The notes beneath the pieces were generated by a model, which worked only from the letters and a program-made list of their open reading frames with translations, searched no databases and was not told the DNA's origin. The translations under genes and the position numbers were made by a program. This document shows, in pieces, positions 7,904 to 15,994 of a stretch of 38,375 nt of DNA. The DNA is taken from assembly GCA_965218875.1 (NCBI GenBank), contig CBDCMJ010000003.1, forward strand, positions 1 to 38,375. The letters are read 5' to 3'. The stretch comes from CBDCMJ01 sp965218875. GTDB lineage: Bacteria > Chloroflexota > Dehalococcoidia > Lucifugimonadales > UBA3495. Position 1 is the stretch's first letter. The number at the start of each line of letters is the position of its first letter.

Positions 7904-8135
7904 GAGACCCCTGGTGAGGGCGCGGTTGAACGCCGTGGCGTTCTGGGACCTGCTCCACCGCCTGAACATGACCAAGAACGAACTGGCCGACCTGACCGGT
8001 CTGTCCACCGGCTACCTGTCCCAGCTCCTCAACGGGAAACGCTATCCCTCCGCTGCCACGCGGCGGCGTTTGCAGGATGCGCTGGGCGTCGGTTTCGACG
8101 ATCTGTTCATCATGGAAGAATGCGATGGGGAATAG
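7893..8135 (+). CDS. small XRE-type helix-turn-helix protein
   Basis: The 80-residue product is almost entirely one helix-turn-helix domain: WDLLHRLNMTKNELADLTGL, STGYLSQLLNGKRYPSAATR, then LQDALGVGFDDLFIM. The ATG at 7893 lies inside the end of the previous gene, with AGGAC upstream. Its stop overlaps the start of the next gene. It probably binds element operators, either as activator or as Cro-like antagonist of the divergently encoded XRE repressor; the direction of control is not visible. Confidence 0.8.
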   Translation: MSGKRPLVRARLNAVAFWDLLHRLNMTKNELADLTGLSTGYLSQLLNGKRYPSAATRRRLQDALGVGFDDLFIMEECDGE

Positions 8136-8436
8136 AAGACCCGTGCCGCCCCACCTGTTCTTCGGCGCGGCTCTGCTGCCCGAGGACTTTCCGGCGCGGC
8201 TGGACCGGCTCAAGGCGGCCAGCGGCCTCTCCTGGGACGGCATGGCGGCCTGCCTCGGCGTGGACCCACGGCAGTTGCAGCGCTGGCGGCACGACACCGC
8301 ACCCTGCGGCGACGCCCTGTTCGGCATCTTCCGTTTGGGCGCCAGGGTACCGGGCGGCCTGTACCTGCTGCTGCCGGACGACCTTTCCCTGCCGGAGAAG
8401 AGCGGCGGCGTTCAGGGACGGCTTTCCCATTTCTGA
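8125..8436 (+). CDS. HTH protein, tandem paralogue 1
   Basis: The 103-residue protein contains LPEDFPARLDRLKAASGLSW, a helix-turn-helix around MAACLGVDPRQLQRWRHDTA, and LGARVPGGLYLLLPDD. The same order of motifs recurs in the next two genes. ATG at 8125 overlaps the end of the XRE gene and follows GGAAGAA. The recognition helix differs from those of its paralogues, so each may read a different site. Target unknown. Confidence 0.7.
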   Translation: MGNRRPVPPHLFFGAALLPEDFPARLDRLKAASGLSWDGMAACLGVDPRQLQRWRHDTAPCGDALFGIFRLGARVPGGLYLLLPDDLSLPEKSGGVQGRLSHF

Positions 8437-8460
8437 AAATAGGACTGAGGAGGACTCAAG

Positions 8461-8739
8461 ATGACTGGAGCAACAGCATTCAAGCGACGGAACAACGGGG
8501 TGGACCTGCCCAAGGACTTCCCGGAGAGATTGGAGCAATTCCGGGAAGTGTCCGGCCTGTCATGGGGTGAGTTGGCGGCGTGCCTGGGGGTGGACCACGA
8601 GCGGGTGACGAGCTGGCGGCGGGGCGCTTTGCCCAGGGACCTGGCCCTGTCCAAGCTTTATCGTGTGGCCCAGCGGGTTCCTGGAGGGATGAGCACGCTG
8701 TTTCCCAACATAGTGGACGTGCTGGGCGCCGAGGAGTAA
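8461..8739 (+). CDS. HTH protein, tandem paralogue 2
   Basis: The 92-residue protein repeats the paralogue 1 plan: LPKDFPERLEQFREVSGLSW, LAACLGVDHERVTSWRRGAL, then AQRVPGGMSTLFPNI. The ATG at 8461 follows a strong GGAGGA. The gap from the previous gene is 24 bp. The LPxDFPxRLxxFRExxGLSW start is shared with the neighbours and points to duplication in place. Confidence 0.75.
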   Translation: MTGATAFKRRNNGVDLPKDFPERLEQFREVSGLSWGELAACLGVDHERVTSWRRGALPRDLALSKLYRVAQRVPGGMSTLFPNIVDVLGAEE

Positions 8740-8742
8740 CCC

Positions 8743-9060
8743 TTGGGGCGGCAGCGGCGAATACACCAGCCGGTGTACTACGAATTCCCCCAGGACTTTC
8801 CCGATAGGCTGGAGCGGTTCAGGGAAGAGACCGGGCTGACCTGGAATGCCCTGGCCCGCCGCCTCGGCGTCAACCCCTACCGGCTGAGGCAGTGGAGGAA
8901 AGGGACCGTCCCCGACTCCACCAACCTATTCATCCTCCTGACCCTGGCCGAAAGGCTGGGGCTCAGGGGGATTCTTATGTGTCCTGAAGTGGATATGCCG
9001 GGAGGAGGGGTTGAACTGGACGCTCCTCGTCCTGGGCAGCAACCTCTTCTCCCGGTTTAG
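8743..9060 (+). CDS. HTH protein, tandem paralogue 3
   Basis: The 105-residue product again shows FPQDFPDRLERFREETGLTW, LARRLGVNPYRLRQWRKGTV and LAERLGLRGILM, but it lacks the RVPGG motif and has a diverged Pro-rich tail. The start is TTG at 8743, with GAGGAG overlapping the previous stop. It ends the rightward cluster and faces the conjugation operon's last gene 51 bp away. Confidence 0.65.
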   Translation: MGRQRRIHQPVYYEFPQDFPDRLERFREETGLTWNALARRLGVNPYRLRQWRKGTVPDSTNLFILLTLAERLGLRGILMCPEVDMPGGGVELDAPRPGQQPLLPV

Positions 9061-9111
9061 GAGCGGGACTCCCGCTCAGCTGCCTGTCCAGTTTCCCGGT
9101 CCCGCCTCGCA

Positions 9112-10752
9112 TCAGGGAGTTCTTGGTTCCTGCCCTGCGGAAGTGGTCCAGATCTTTCCCAACGGCCCCAGCCTCTCAAGCGCCGCCCTGCTTGACACCA
9201 GCAGCGGAACGTCAACTCTGGTCCGCTCCATCTCCTCCTGTGCCAACCGCTGAAAGTGGCTCGTGGCGAGGTCGTCGTCGAAGACCATCAGGACGGCGGG
9301 TTGGACGCCATGATCGTCGGTGGGCCGGTGGGTTGAATAGTAGCGCAGGTAGGGGGCCAGGCGCGCCGCCATCGTGGTGGGCCGCACCGCCCGGCGTTCC
9401 CATTCCAGGAAAAAGCTCCAGGTGACGCCGCCCCGCCCCAACACGCCGAAGGCGTCGGGGTGAATCGAGCGCAGCCGGTCGCCGTACCGGAAGTGCCTTG
9501 ATGCCCGGTGGGGCGGGTCCAGTTGCACGGTCTCCCAGCCCAGGGAGCGGGCCTGCTCGGCCAGCGCGGCCATGAACCCGTGAACGGCGGCGGTATGCTC
9601 GATGTTCCGTAGGAGCTGGCGGCTGCGCCTGCCGGAGACGTTGCGCCAGTCCAGGGGTCTCCGGAGATCGGTGGCAGCAGCGCTCCACCGTTTCCTGGCC
9701 ACACCCACGGAGGCCCGGTCCCGGCGCGCGAGCAACGCCAGCCCCCGGTCGGTGAGAGCCAGCCTTTGGCCCTGGCAGGAGACCCGCTCAACCAGCCCGG
9801 CGTCGGCCAGTGGCAAGATGACCTGGGACAGCCGCCCCTGGGAAACGCCCATCAACAGCCGGAGGTGCTGCGGGGCAATCCAGGGCCAGTCGGAAACTAG
9901 GTCCAACGCCAGTTTCCCGGCGGGTTTCAGCAGGGCGGGCAGCAACCAGGCCGGGGCGTTCCCCTTGTCGGAGTCGGGCTCTATGTCGCGGGGCGGTGTC
10001 GCCCGCAACGGCGGCTGCTCTGCCGGCAATCCGCCGCTCCCTTGGATGTGGCCCAGGGCCGCTTCCAAGTCCAGGGCAGTGTTGACTGAGGGGAGCCGCC
10101 AGATTGAACTGTCCGGGCCGCACCAAGCCGCGTTTCGCTCAAGGGCCAGCAGTGCCGGGAAGGGCACAGCGGCCACCAGGCGGCGGGCGTGCCGCAACCT
10201 GGTCTCGTCGGGCAACAGCAGTAGCACGCCGCCGGGCGGCGGCCCCTCACTGAGCCGCCAGATGCGCTTGGCGAAGCCCGTGCGGTCGGCGGTGAGTCCC
10301 TGCCTGATCACGCCTATGGTGCGGCCGTCATTCAGCACGATTCCGGCGTCCAGGGGCAATCCCCGGTACCACCGGAAGGAGGCGATTCCCTGAACGGCGG
10401 AGACGGAGGACGTGAGCCGGCAGATGACGGCCACGGCGTCCAGCCGTTCCAGCAGGATACGCCGCCACCGGGCGCTTACCGGGTGGCGGCGCATCAGTTG
10501 GTCCAAGGTGACGGCCTCGGTCTCGGCCAGGCGACGCAGGCCGGCGGCGGTGAGGAAGTAGCGGCGGGTCCGGCGCAGCAGGGCGGTGGCGTGGGGGAGG
10601 GAGGCGACAAGGCCCTGCCGTTCCAGGGCGGCGACGGCGTTGTAGACCGAGCGGTCGGGGACGCCGGAGACGGCGGCCAGCTCCAGCCGGTCCAGGAAGG
10701 GCATGGCCGCCAGCCGCCGCAGGGTCTCCAGGTGAAACCCTCCGGCACTCAA
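9112..10752 (-). CDS. replication-relaxation family protein
   Basis: The 546-residue protein resembles the replication-relaxation family (Pfam Replic_Relax) found on conjugative elements and plasmids. It has a winged-helix stretch at about 15-85 (LELAAVSGVPDRSVYNAVAA, LVASLPHAT), another around 270-330 (LRLLMGVSQGRLSQVILPLA), and the family's C-terminal block FRYGDRLRSIHPDAFGVL, WSFFLEWERRAVRPTTMAAR and LMVFDDDLATSHFQRLAQEE. The start chosen is TTG at 10752, whose TTGA overlaps the stop of the coupling-protein gene by four bases. The open frame continues upstream, but that part is out-of-frame shadow of the neighbour. It is the last gene of the leftward conjugation operon and may open DNA for transfer or replication. 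Confidence 0.75.
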   Translation of the reverse strand: MSAGGFHLETLRRLAAMPFLDRLELAAVSGVPDRSVYNAVAALERQGLVASLPHATALLRRTRRYFLTAAGLRRLAETEAVTLDQLMRRHPVSARWRRILLERLDAVAVICRLTSSVSAVQGIASFRWYRGLPLDAGIVLNDGRTIGVIRQGLTADRTGFAKRIWRLSEGPPPGGVLLLLPDETRLRHARRLVAAVPFPALLALERNAAWCGPDSSIWRLPSVNTALDLEAALGHIQGSGGLPAEQPPLRATPPRDIEPDSDKGNAPAWLLPALLKPAGKLALDLVSDWPWIAPQHLRLLMGVSQGRLSQVILPLADAGLVERVSCQGQRLALTDRGLALLARRDRASVGVARKRWSAAATDLRRPLDWRNVSGRRSRQLLRNIEHTAAVHGFMAALAEQARSLGWETVQLDPPHRASRHFRYGDRLRSIHPDAFGVLGRGGVTWSFFLEWERRAVRPTTMAARLAPYLRYYSTHRPTDDHGVQPAVLMVFDDDLATSHFQRLAQEEMERTRVDVPLLVSSRAALERLGPLGKIWTTSAGQEPRTP

Positions 10753-13334
10753 CAGGAAACCCCGCCGGATGGGGAGCCGCCAGGTGAGTTGGGGTTGCGG
10801 GTGCGCGCCCGGTGCTGCCCGCCGGTCTGGCCAGGGGCCGGGGTCTGGGGCGGCAGCGCGCCGTTGGCGTTCTGCCGCTCCGCCAGCAGCCTGCGGTACT
10901 CGCTCACCTTCTGCTCCCCTTCGGCATTGGCGGCGGCCAGCTGACCGGCGCTGGTGGTGTAGCCCCTGGAGGCGTTGCGAACGGCCTCGGCCACGTCGGG
11001 GTCGCCCGGCTCGGGCTTGCGGACCATCATCGAGTAGGCGGGCAGCCTCTCCGTCCCCACGGTGGCCCGCACGTAGCACTGGTGCACCGGCAGCGACGTG
11101 ATGTCGTCCTCAGTGACCCTGTCTTTGCCCAACTCCCACACCAGCCGGCGGGCGTCGTTGCCGGCCACCTGGAACACCGCCAGGCAGCCCAGGTTGGCCA
11201 GGATGGTGTCCTGCATGGTGCGGGAGAGGTCGTCCAGCTTGGCCAGGCTCTGGGTGGCCAGGATGAAACTGGCGCCGTACTTGCCCAGCTCGCTGAGCAT
11301 CGACTCGTAATCGACGCCGGGCATGGACTGCATCTCGTCCACGACCACCAGCGCGCCCCGCCGCCGGTGCAGGGGCAGGCTCTCCTGCTCCCGGATCACC
11401 GAGTCCACCAGGTTGAGCAGGGACGCCCCCACCAAGGCGGCCACGTCCCGGCCGGCGATGCCCTGGGCGGTGGACACCAGCAGGACGCCGCCGTCCAGGA
11501 TAGTCTCCCGCAGGTCGATGGTGGAGCGGGACTGGCCCAGGATGGCCCGCGCGCGCTTGGAGGATGCGTAGTAGGCCAGGCGGGTCTGCACCGGGGCCAA
11601 GGCCTCGGCCCGGTACTGGCGGTGCCAGCCGCCGAAGTCCCGCTCCCACCACTCCATGATGTAGGGGTCGGAGACTTTGGCCAGCACCTCGCCCCGGAAC
11701 TTGCCGTCGGAGAGCAGCTTCAGCCCGTCCAGGATGGTGTGCTGGTCGCCGGCGTCGGTGGACGGGTGGGCGTTGGCTTCGTGCAGGGTCTTGACGGTGT
11801 GCTCCAGGATGGACTGCATCCTTGGTCCCCACTGCTCCCACAGGCCCCGGGCCACCCGCACCACCGAGTCGGCGGTGCGGTCCCGGTCGGCGAAGATGCG
11901 GGTGTCCAGCAGGTTGATTCCGGGCGCGCCCTGTTCGTCGGCCAGGTCGATGAGCCTCACTTTGTCGACGATGGACCCGGGGACGTGCTCCAGCAGCCCG
12001 GCCACCAGGTCGGCGTGGGGATCGACGACGATGATGGCGTCGCCGTCCCGGCCCGCCGCCTTCTCCCTGAGCTTGTGGGCGACGATGTGGTGCATCAGGG
12101 TGGACTTGCCCATGCGGGTGCGGGCCACGTAGAGATGGTGACGGCGCAGCAGGTCCTCGGGGAAGCGGATCTCCCTGGTCTGCCCGCCGGTGGTGTCGCC
12201 CACCAGGGCGCCCTCGGCGGTGCCCCGGACCGGGGGCAGCAGGGACCTGGAGCCGGAGCGCTCCACCAGGGGCGTCTCGTCCCGCTCGCCGGGCGGGTGC
12301 CACAGGGCGGCCGCCTCCCTGACCCCCAGGACGCTGCGCTTGCCGAACAGACCCGGTCCGGCGGGATGCAGGTTGTCCGTGGGAACCAGGGGTTGTACGT
12401 CGCCAACCTGGAACCTGGCCCCGGCGGGATGATCGAAATGGCGGTAGGCGGCGGCCACCCCTTCCAGCAGTTCCTCGGCCCGCTGGATACGGCCCCGTTC
12501 CGGCAGGACGGCCACCACCTGCAACTCGGCGTCGAAGGCGATGCGGGAGACCTTCTCCCGTATCAGGATGGGGTCGTAGACCCGGCTGCGGGCCTGCTTC
12601 CAGCGCCACCAGCCCCAGCCCGCCACGGTCAGGCCCAGGACGGAACCCGCGCCCAGGAACGATGCCTTGAGGAACTCGCCGTCCTGCACCCACAGGTAGC
12701 CCTTCAGGGCGGCCAGCGCCCCCGCGCCCAGCACGGCCATGGTGACGCCGTCCAGCTGCAGGGGCTTGGTCTGGTAGGTGTAGGAGGGATCGGGCCGCTG
12801 CTGGCCCGGGTTCTTGAAGGCCTTCTGCTGGTGAGCCTGGGACCAGTCGGGACCCAGGGAGCGCAGCAGCAGGCGGGAGACCAGCCGCTCGCCGGGCCGC
12901 AGGTCGCCGAGCGCCCCCAGGAGGGCGATGAGGGGGTCGGAGCCGGCGTCCAGCAGGTCGTCGTCACGGAAGGTGCGCAGGGGCACGAACTCCGGCCCGC
13001 CGGAGCGGAGGGTCAGGCCCCAGGCCTGCTCCCCCGGGTCCAGCCGCAACGGGTCGTCCTCGGGCGGTACTTCGCGGATGCGGGCCTGGGGGTAGTGGGC
13101 GGCCAGCTGTCCCTGGACCACCTGCCGGTCCAGGCAGCGGGCCATCAGGGTGACGCCGTTGGCGTCACCGGCCAGTTCCAGGGAGAAGGGTTCGGGGACG
13201 GCGATGGACTGGAGCAGGTTCTCCACGCCCAGCAGGGTCCGCTCGCCGGTGCGCGGCGGCGTCACCGCCAGCAGCGCCGGGGGCCGCCGGTTCCGGGCGT
13301 CTCCGAAGATAATTTTCTTCACGTTGATATTCAT
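10749..13334 (-). CDS. VirD4/TraG-like type IV secretion coupling ATPase
   Basis: The 861-residue protein should couple the DNA substrate to the transfer channel. Two membrane segments are at about 203-240 (VTMAVLGAGALAALKGYLWV, LGLTVAGWGWWRW). The nucleotide-binding domain starts near 390, with Walker A ARTRMGKSTLM at about 400-410, IIVVDPHADLV shortly after, and Walker B ALVVVDEMQSM near 660, then SFILATQSLAKLDDL. The first ~190 residues resemble the soluble N-terminal part of TraG/VirB4-like proteins from Gram-positive and Chloroflexota ICEs. The C-terminal tail is Pro/Gln/Gly-rich. ATG at 13334 follows AGAGAGG. It lies 35 bp downstream of VirB4. It could be named a TraD-type ATPase instead; function is the same. 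Confidence 0.88.
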   Translation of the reverse strand: MNINVKKIIFGDARNRRPPALLAVTPPRTGERTLLGVENLLQSIAVPEPFSLELAGDANGVTLMARCLDRQVVQGQLAAHYPQARIREVPPEDDPLRLDPGEQAWGLTLRSGGPEFVPLRTFRDDDLLDAGSDPLIALLGALGDLRPGERLVSRLLLRSLGPDWSQAHQQKAFKNPGQQRPDPSYTYQTKPLQLDGVTMAVLGAGALAALKGYLWVQDGEFLKASFLGAGSVLGLTVAGWGWWRWKQARSRVYDPILIREKVSRIAFDAELQVVAVLPERGRIQRAEELLEGVAAAYRHFDHPAGARFQVGDVQPLVPTDNLHPAGPGLFGKRSVLGVREAAALWHPPGERDETPLVERSGSRSLLPPVRGTAEGALVGDTTGGQTREIRFPEDLLRRHHLYVARTRMGKSTLMHHIVAHKLREKAAGRDGDAIIVVDPHADLVAGLLEHVPGSIVDKVRLIDLADEQGAPGINLLDTRIFADRDRTADSVVRVARGLWEQWGPRMQSILEHTVKTLHEANAHPSTDAGDQHTILDGLKLLSDGKFRGEVLAKVSDPYIMEWWERDFGGWHRQYRAEALAPVQTRLAYYASSKRARAILGQSRSTIDLRETILDGGVLLVSTAQGIAGRDVAALVGASLLNLVDSVIREQESLPLHRRRGALVVVDEMQSMPGVDYESMLSELGKYGASFILATQSLAKLDDLSRTMQDTILANLGCLAVFQVAGNDARRLVWELGKDRVTEDDITSLPVHQCYVRATVGTERLPAYSMMVRKPEPGDPDVAEAVRNASRGYTTSAGQLAAANAEGEQKVSEYRRLLAERQNANGALPPQTPAPGQTGGQHRARTRNPNSPGGSPSGGVSC

Positions 13335-13369
13335 ACTGGATGCCTCTCTTTACGGGATTTGTTTGCGGA

Positions 13370-15625
13370 CTAATGACGCGGCCCCGGCCGCCACTCGATT
13401 ACCTCGGTCTCTTCGGGGGTGGCCTCGATGCGGATTGGAAAACGGTTGCCCCTTGCCAGCAGCAGCCCGTCACCGCGAGGACACGAAAGCAGCCACCGTT
13501 GCAACTCGACTGGCAGGTCGAAGGCTTCGCCCACGGTGCTGATGGCGGCGGCGTCCTGCTGCAACAGCAGCTTGAAGGCGGCGTTCTGGAGCAGCGCCCT
13601 GCCGGAGTGGCCGGTGATGGCGCGGGAGGAGTCCTCGGAGAGCAGGTCCTGCACGTCCTGGGTGATGAACTGGAGTCCCAGCCGGTGCTTGCGGGCGCGT
13701 TTCGCCATGCTGACCATGAAGGCCGCGCCCTCCGGGTGCTGCATGATGCTCCACACCTCGTCCACCACCAGCAGCCTCGGACGGGGGTCCTGGGCGGCGG
13801 CGGCCCATACCGTCTCGGTGCAGACCATCGCGGCGGCGGGCCGAAGCTCCGGCTCCAGCAGGTGCAGGTCGAAGACGGTGACCAGGGCCTCGTGGGTCAG
13901 CAGGTCGTCGCCCTCGTCGGAGAGCAGGTGGCGCAGGCTGCCGGTGGCGAAGGGCCGCAGCAGGTGGGCGATGTCGCCGCCGCCCTCGGCTTCCAGGTAG
14001 GCGTAGAAGTCGCGGAAGCCGGTGCGCTCCCTATGCTCGGCGTAGTAGCCGGCCAGGGCGTGGTCCAGGGACGACCGCCGCTCCGCGCTGAGCCGCTCCC
14101 CCACCATCACCTCGATCAACCGCCGCAGGCTGCCGATGCGCTGCAACAGTTCCTCGCTGTCGCCCCGGTCGATGACGAAGGGATTCATGCCCTGCCCCGC
14201 GATTCCAGGGGACAGCACCCTCCCGCCGGCGGCGCGGGCCATGTCGGCGTACTCGCCCTCCGGGTCGATCACGTAGGCGCGCACGCCACGGCAGACGCCG
14301 CGCAGGACCCCCAGCTTGGTGGCAAAGGACTTGCCCGAACCGGAGCGGGCCAGCACGGCGGTGTTGGCGTTCAAGTGCGTCCCGTCGAAGGGGTCGTAGA
14401 CCACCGGGGCGCAGGCCCGCAGGTCGATGCCGTAGAGGGTGCCGCTGCGGGTGTCCAGGTCCGGCGGCGAGAAGGGGAAGAGACGCGCCAGTGAAGACGT
14501 GTCCAATGTCCGCCACACCGCCACGGCGTTCAGGCCCAGGGGCAGGGTGGACAGCAGGCCCTCGCGCTGGCGGAAGGCCAAGTTGTCCAGCTTGCCCAGG
14601 GTGGCGGCGAAGTGGGCGCGGGCTTTTTGAGTAAGCTCCCTCAACCCGTCGGCGTTGTCGGCGTGCAGCGTCACCGACAGGGAGGCGTGGAACAGCCGCT
14701 CCCGTCCCCGCTGCACCTCGTCCCTGAGACGGCTCACGTCCTCCAGGGCTATCTCCGCCTCCGGCGACAGGCTGCGGCCCCGGTTCAGGGACAAGGACTG
14801 CGCCGACTCGAAACGGACCTTCTGCCACTCCAGGGTGCGGGCGGCCTGTTCCGACGGAATGGCGCCCAGGTGGACCGACAGGTCCATGGGCGCTCCGGCG
14901 GCCATCAGCCCCTGCAGGAAGCCCGGGGCCAGCAAGCGGGGCCACTTGCCCAGGTGCAAAGAACGGGTCAGGTGTCCGCCCACACGGATATCGCGGCGGT
15001 TGATCTCCACCGCCAACTCGGCGTCTTCGTCGCGCTCGTTGGGCGAGCCGCCCAGGGCCGCGGCCAGCAACAGCAACCGCAGGGCTTGGCCTGACAGGGG
15101 GAACACCCCCAGGCCGGCGCGGGACAGCAGGCCCCGCAGCTCGTCGGCGCGGCCGTGCTCGCAGATTGCGTAGAATCGCCGGTCCAGGATTCCCTCCCGG
15201 GATTCCAAGCCGGTCAGGAGCCGTCCCAGGGAGTCGGCGGCATCTCGGGTCTGCTGGGGCAGGTCCTCGGGCTGGGCTTGTTCAAGATTGGCCCGCAGGC
15301 TTTGAAACACCGGCGGGTGCTGGCGCACCAGGAGCTGCACCGGGAAGTCCAGGGCGTTCAACGAACCGGCGAAGGCCCCCAGCTTGGGCTCGTCCAGCTC
15401 CAGCCCCATCACCTCGCAGACCGCCAGCTTCACCCCGTCCAGGCGCACCGGGCCGTTCTCTTCCAGGTGGGACAGCATGAAGAACAGGGACAGCGGGGGT
15501 GGCGGCTTGGGTTCCGCCGCCTCGGTGAGCTCGATGTCATTGGGTTGAATTTCCTCGGACGCTGCGGTATTTTCCTTCCTGCCGCGTCCGGCCAGCTTCT
15601 TCAGGTTGGGTAGTGTCGCTTTCAT
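13370..15625 (-). CDS. VirB4-family type IV secretion ATPase
   Basis: The 751-residue protein powers assembly of the conjugation channel at the inner face of the membrane. Its C-terminal ATPase has Walker A VLARSGSGKSFATKLGVL at about 420-435, RAYVIDPEGEYADMARAAGG just after, and Walker B RLLVVDEVWSIMQHPEG near 620, followed by LQFITQDVQDLL. These motifs are typical of VirB4/TraE/TrsE ATPases. The N-terminal half (about 45-400) is the less conserved VirB4 region. ATG at 15625 is preceded by AAAGGAGA. It lies within the leftward transfer operon between a small membrane protein and the coupling ATPase. Confidence 0.92.
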   Translation of the reverse strand: MKATLPNLKKLAGRGRKENTAASEEIQPNDIELTEAAEPKPPPPLSLFFMLSHLEENGPVRLDGVKLAVCEVMGLELDEPKLGAFAGSLNALDFPVQLLVRQHPPVFQSLRANLEQAQPEDLPQQTRDAADSLGRLLTGLESREGILDRRFYAICEHGRADELRGLLSRAGLGVFPLSGQALRLLLLAAALGGSPNERDEDAELAVEINRRDIRVGGHLTRSLHLGKWPRLLAPGFLQGLMAAGAPMDLSVHLGAIPSEQAARTLEWQKVRFESAQSLSLNRGRSLSPEAEIALEDVSRLRDEVQRGRERLFHASLSVTLHADNADGLRELTQKARAHFAATLGKLDNLAFRQREGLLSTLPLGLNAVAVWRTLDTSSLARLFPFSPPDLDTRSGTLYGIDLRACAPVVYDPFDGTHLNANTAVLARSGSGKSFATKLGVLRGVCRGVRAYVIDPEGEYADMARAAGGRVLSPGIAGQGMNPFVIDRGDSEELLQRIGSLRRLIEVMVGERLSAERRSSLDHALAGYYAEHRERTGFRDFYAYLEAEGGGDIAHLLRPFATGSLRHLLSDEGDDLLTHEALVTVFDLHLLEPELRPAAAMVCTETVWAAAAQDPRPRLLVVDEVWSIMQHPEGAAFMVSMAKRARKHRLGLQFITQDVQDLLSEDSSRAITGHSGRALLQNAAFKLLLQQDAAAISTVGEAFDLPVELQRWLLSCPRGDGLLLARGNRFPIRIEATPEETEVIEWRPGPRH

Positions 15626-15646
15626 CGGTGAATCTCCTTTTTTCTT

Positions 15647-15994
15647 CTATGGGCCGGGCAGGACTTCGATGATCCGGCTGTTGAGCGCGGCGGCGATGCC
15701 CTTGGCCAGCAGCACCACCACCAGCCCGACCACGGCCATGATTACGGCGTTCCTGGCTTTTCCCCGCCCAGAACCTTCTCCTTCGGCGCCCTCGGCCATC
15801 AGGACGAACCCCGCCCAGACGATGGCGAAGAAGCAGAGGCCGACACCGGCGTAGGCCATGCCCGTCAGCACCGCGTCGAAGGCGGCCAGCATCCTTGCCT
15901 TCTCGTCCGGCGCGGCGGCGGCCACGGAGGCCAGCGCCGCACCGGTGGCGAGCAGGGTCTTTGCCACGCGCCCTACCACGGCCGCCAGTTCCAC
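15647..15994 (-). CDS. small two-helix membrane protein, possible VirB2/TrbC-like
   Basis: The 115-residue protein has an Ala-rich first segment (VAKTLLATGAALASVAAAA) that could be a signal, then two strongly hydrophobic helices (MAYAGVGLCFFAIVWAGFVL and NAVIMAVVGLVVVLLAKGIA) joined by a charged loop. That layout fits pilin-like VirB2/TrbC subunits, but sequence similarity is weak. The start is a GTG at 15994 lying 22 bp inside the end of the upstream gene, with no clear ribosome site, suggesting coupled translation. A second protein of the same general design is encoded at 17582-17881. Confidence 0.6.
   Translation of the reverse strand: MELAAVVGRVAKTLLATGAALASVAAAAPDEKARMLAAFDAVLTGMAYAGVGLCFFAIVWAGFVLMAEGAEGEGSGRGKARNAVIMAVVGLVVVLLAKGIAAALNSRIIEVLPGP

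Noticed and set aside
10812..14494. Very long open frames on the plus strand opposite the coupling ATPase and VirB4 genes
   Set aside because: They are antisense to genes with clear Walker motifs, are rich in Gly/His/Gln/Val with no domain pattern, and arise from high GC content.
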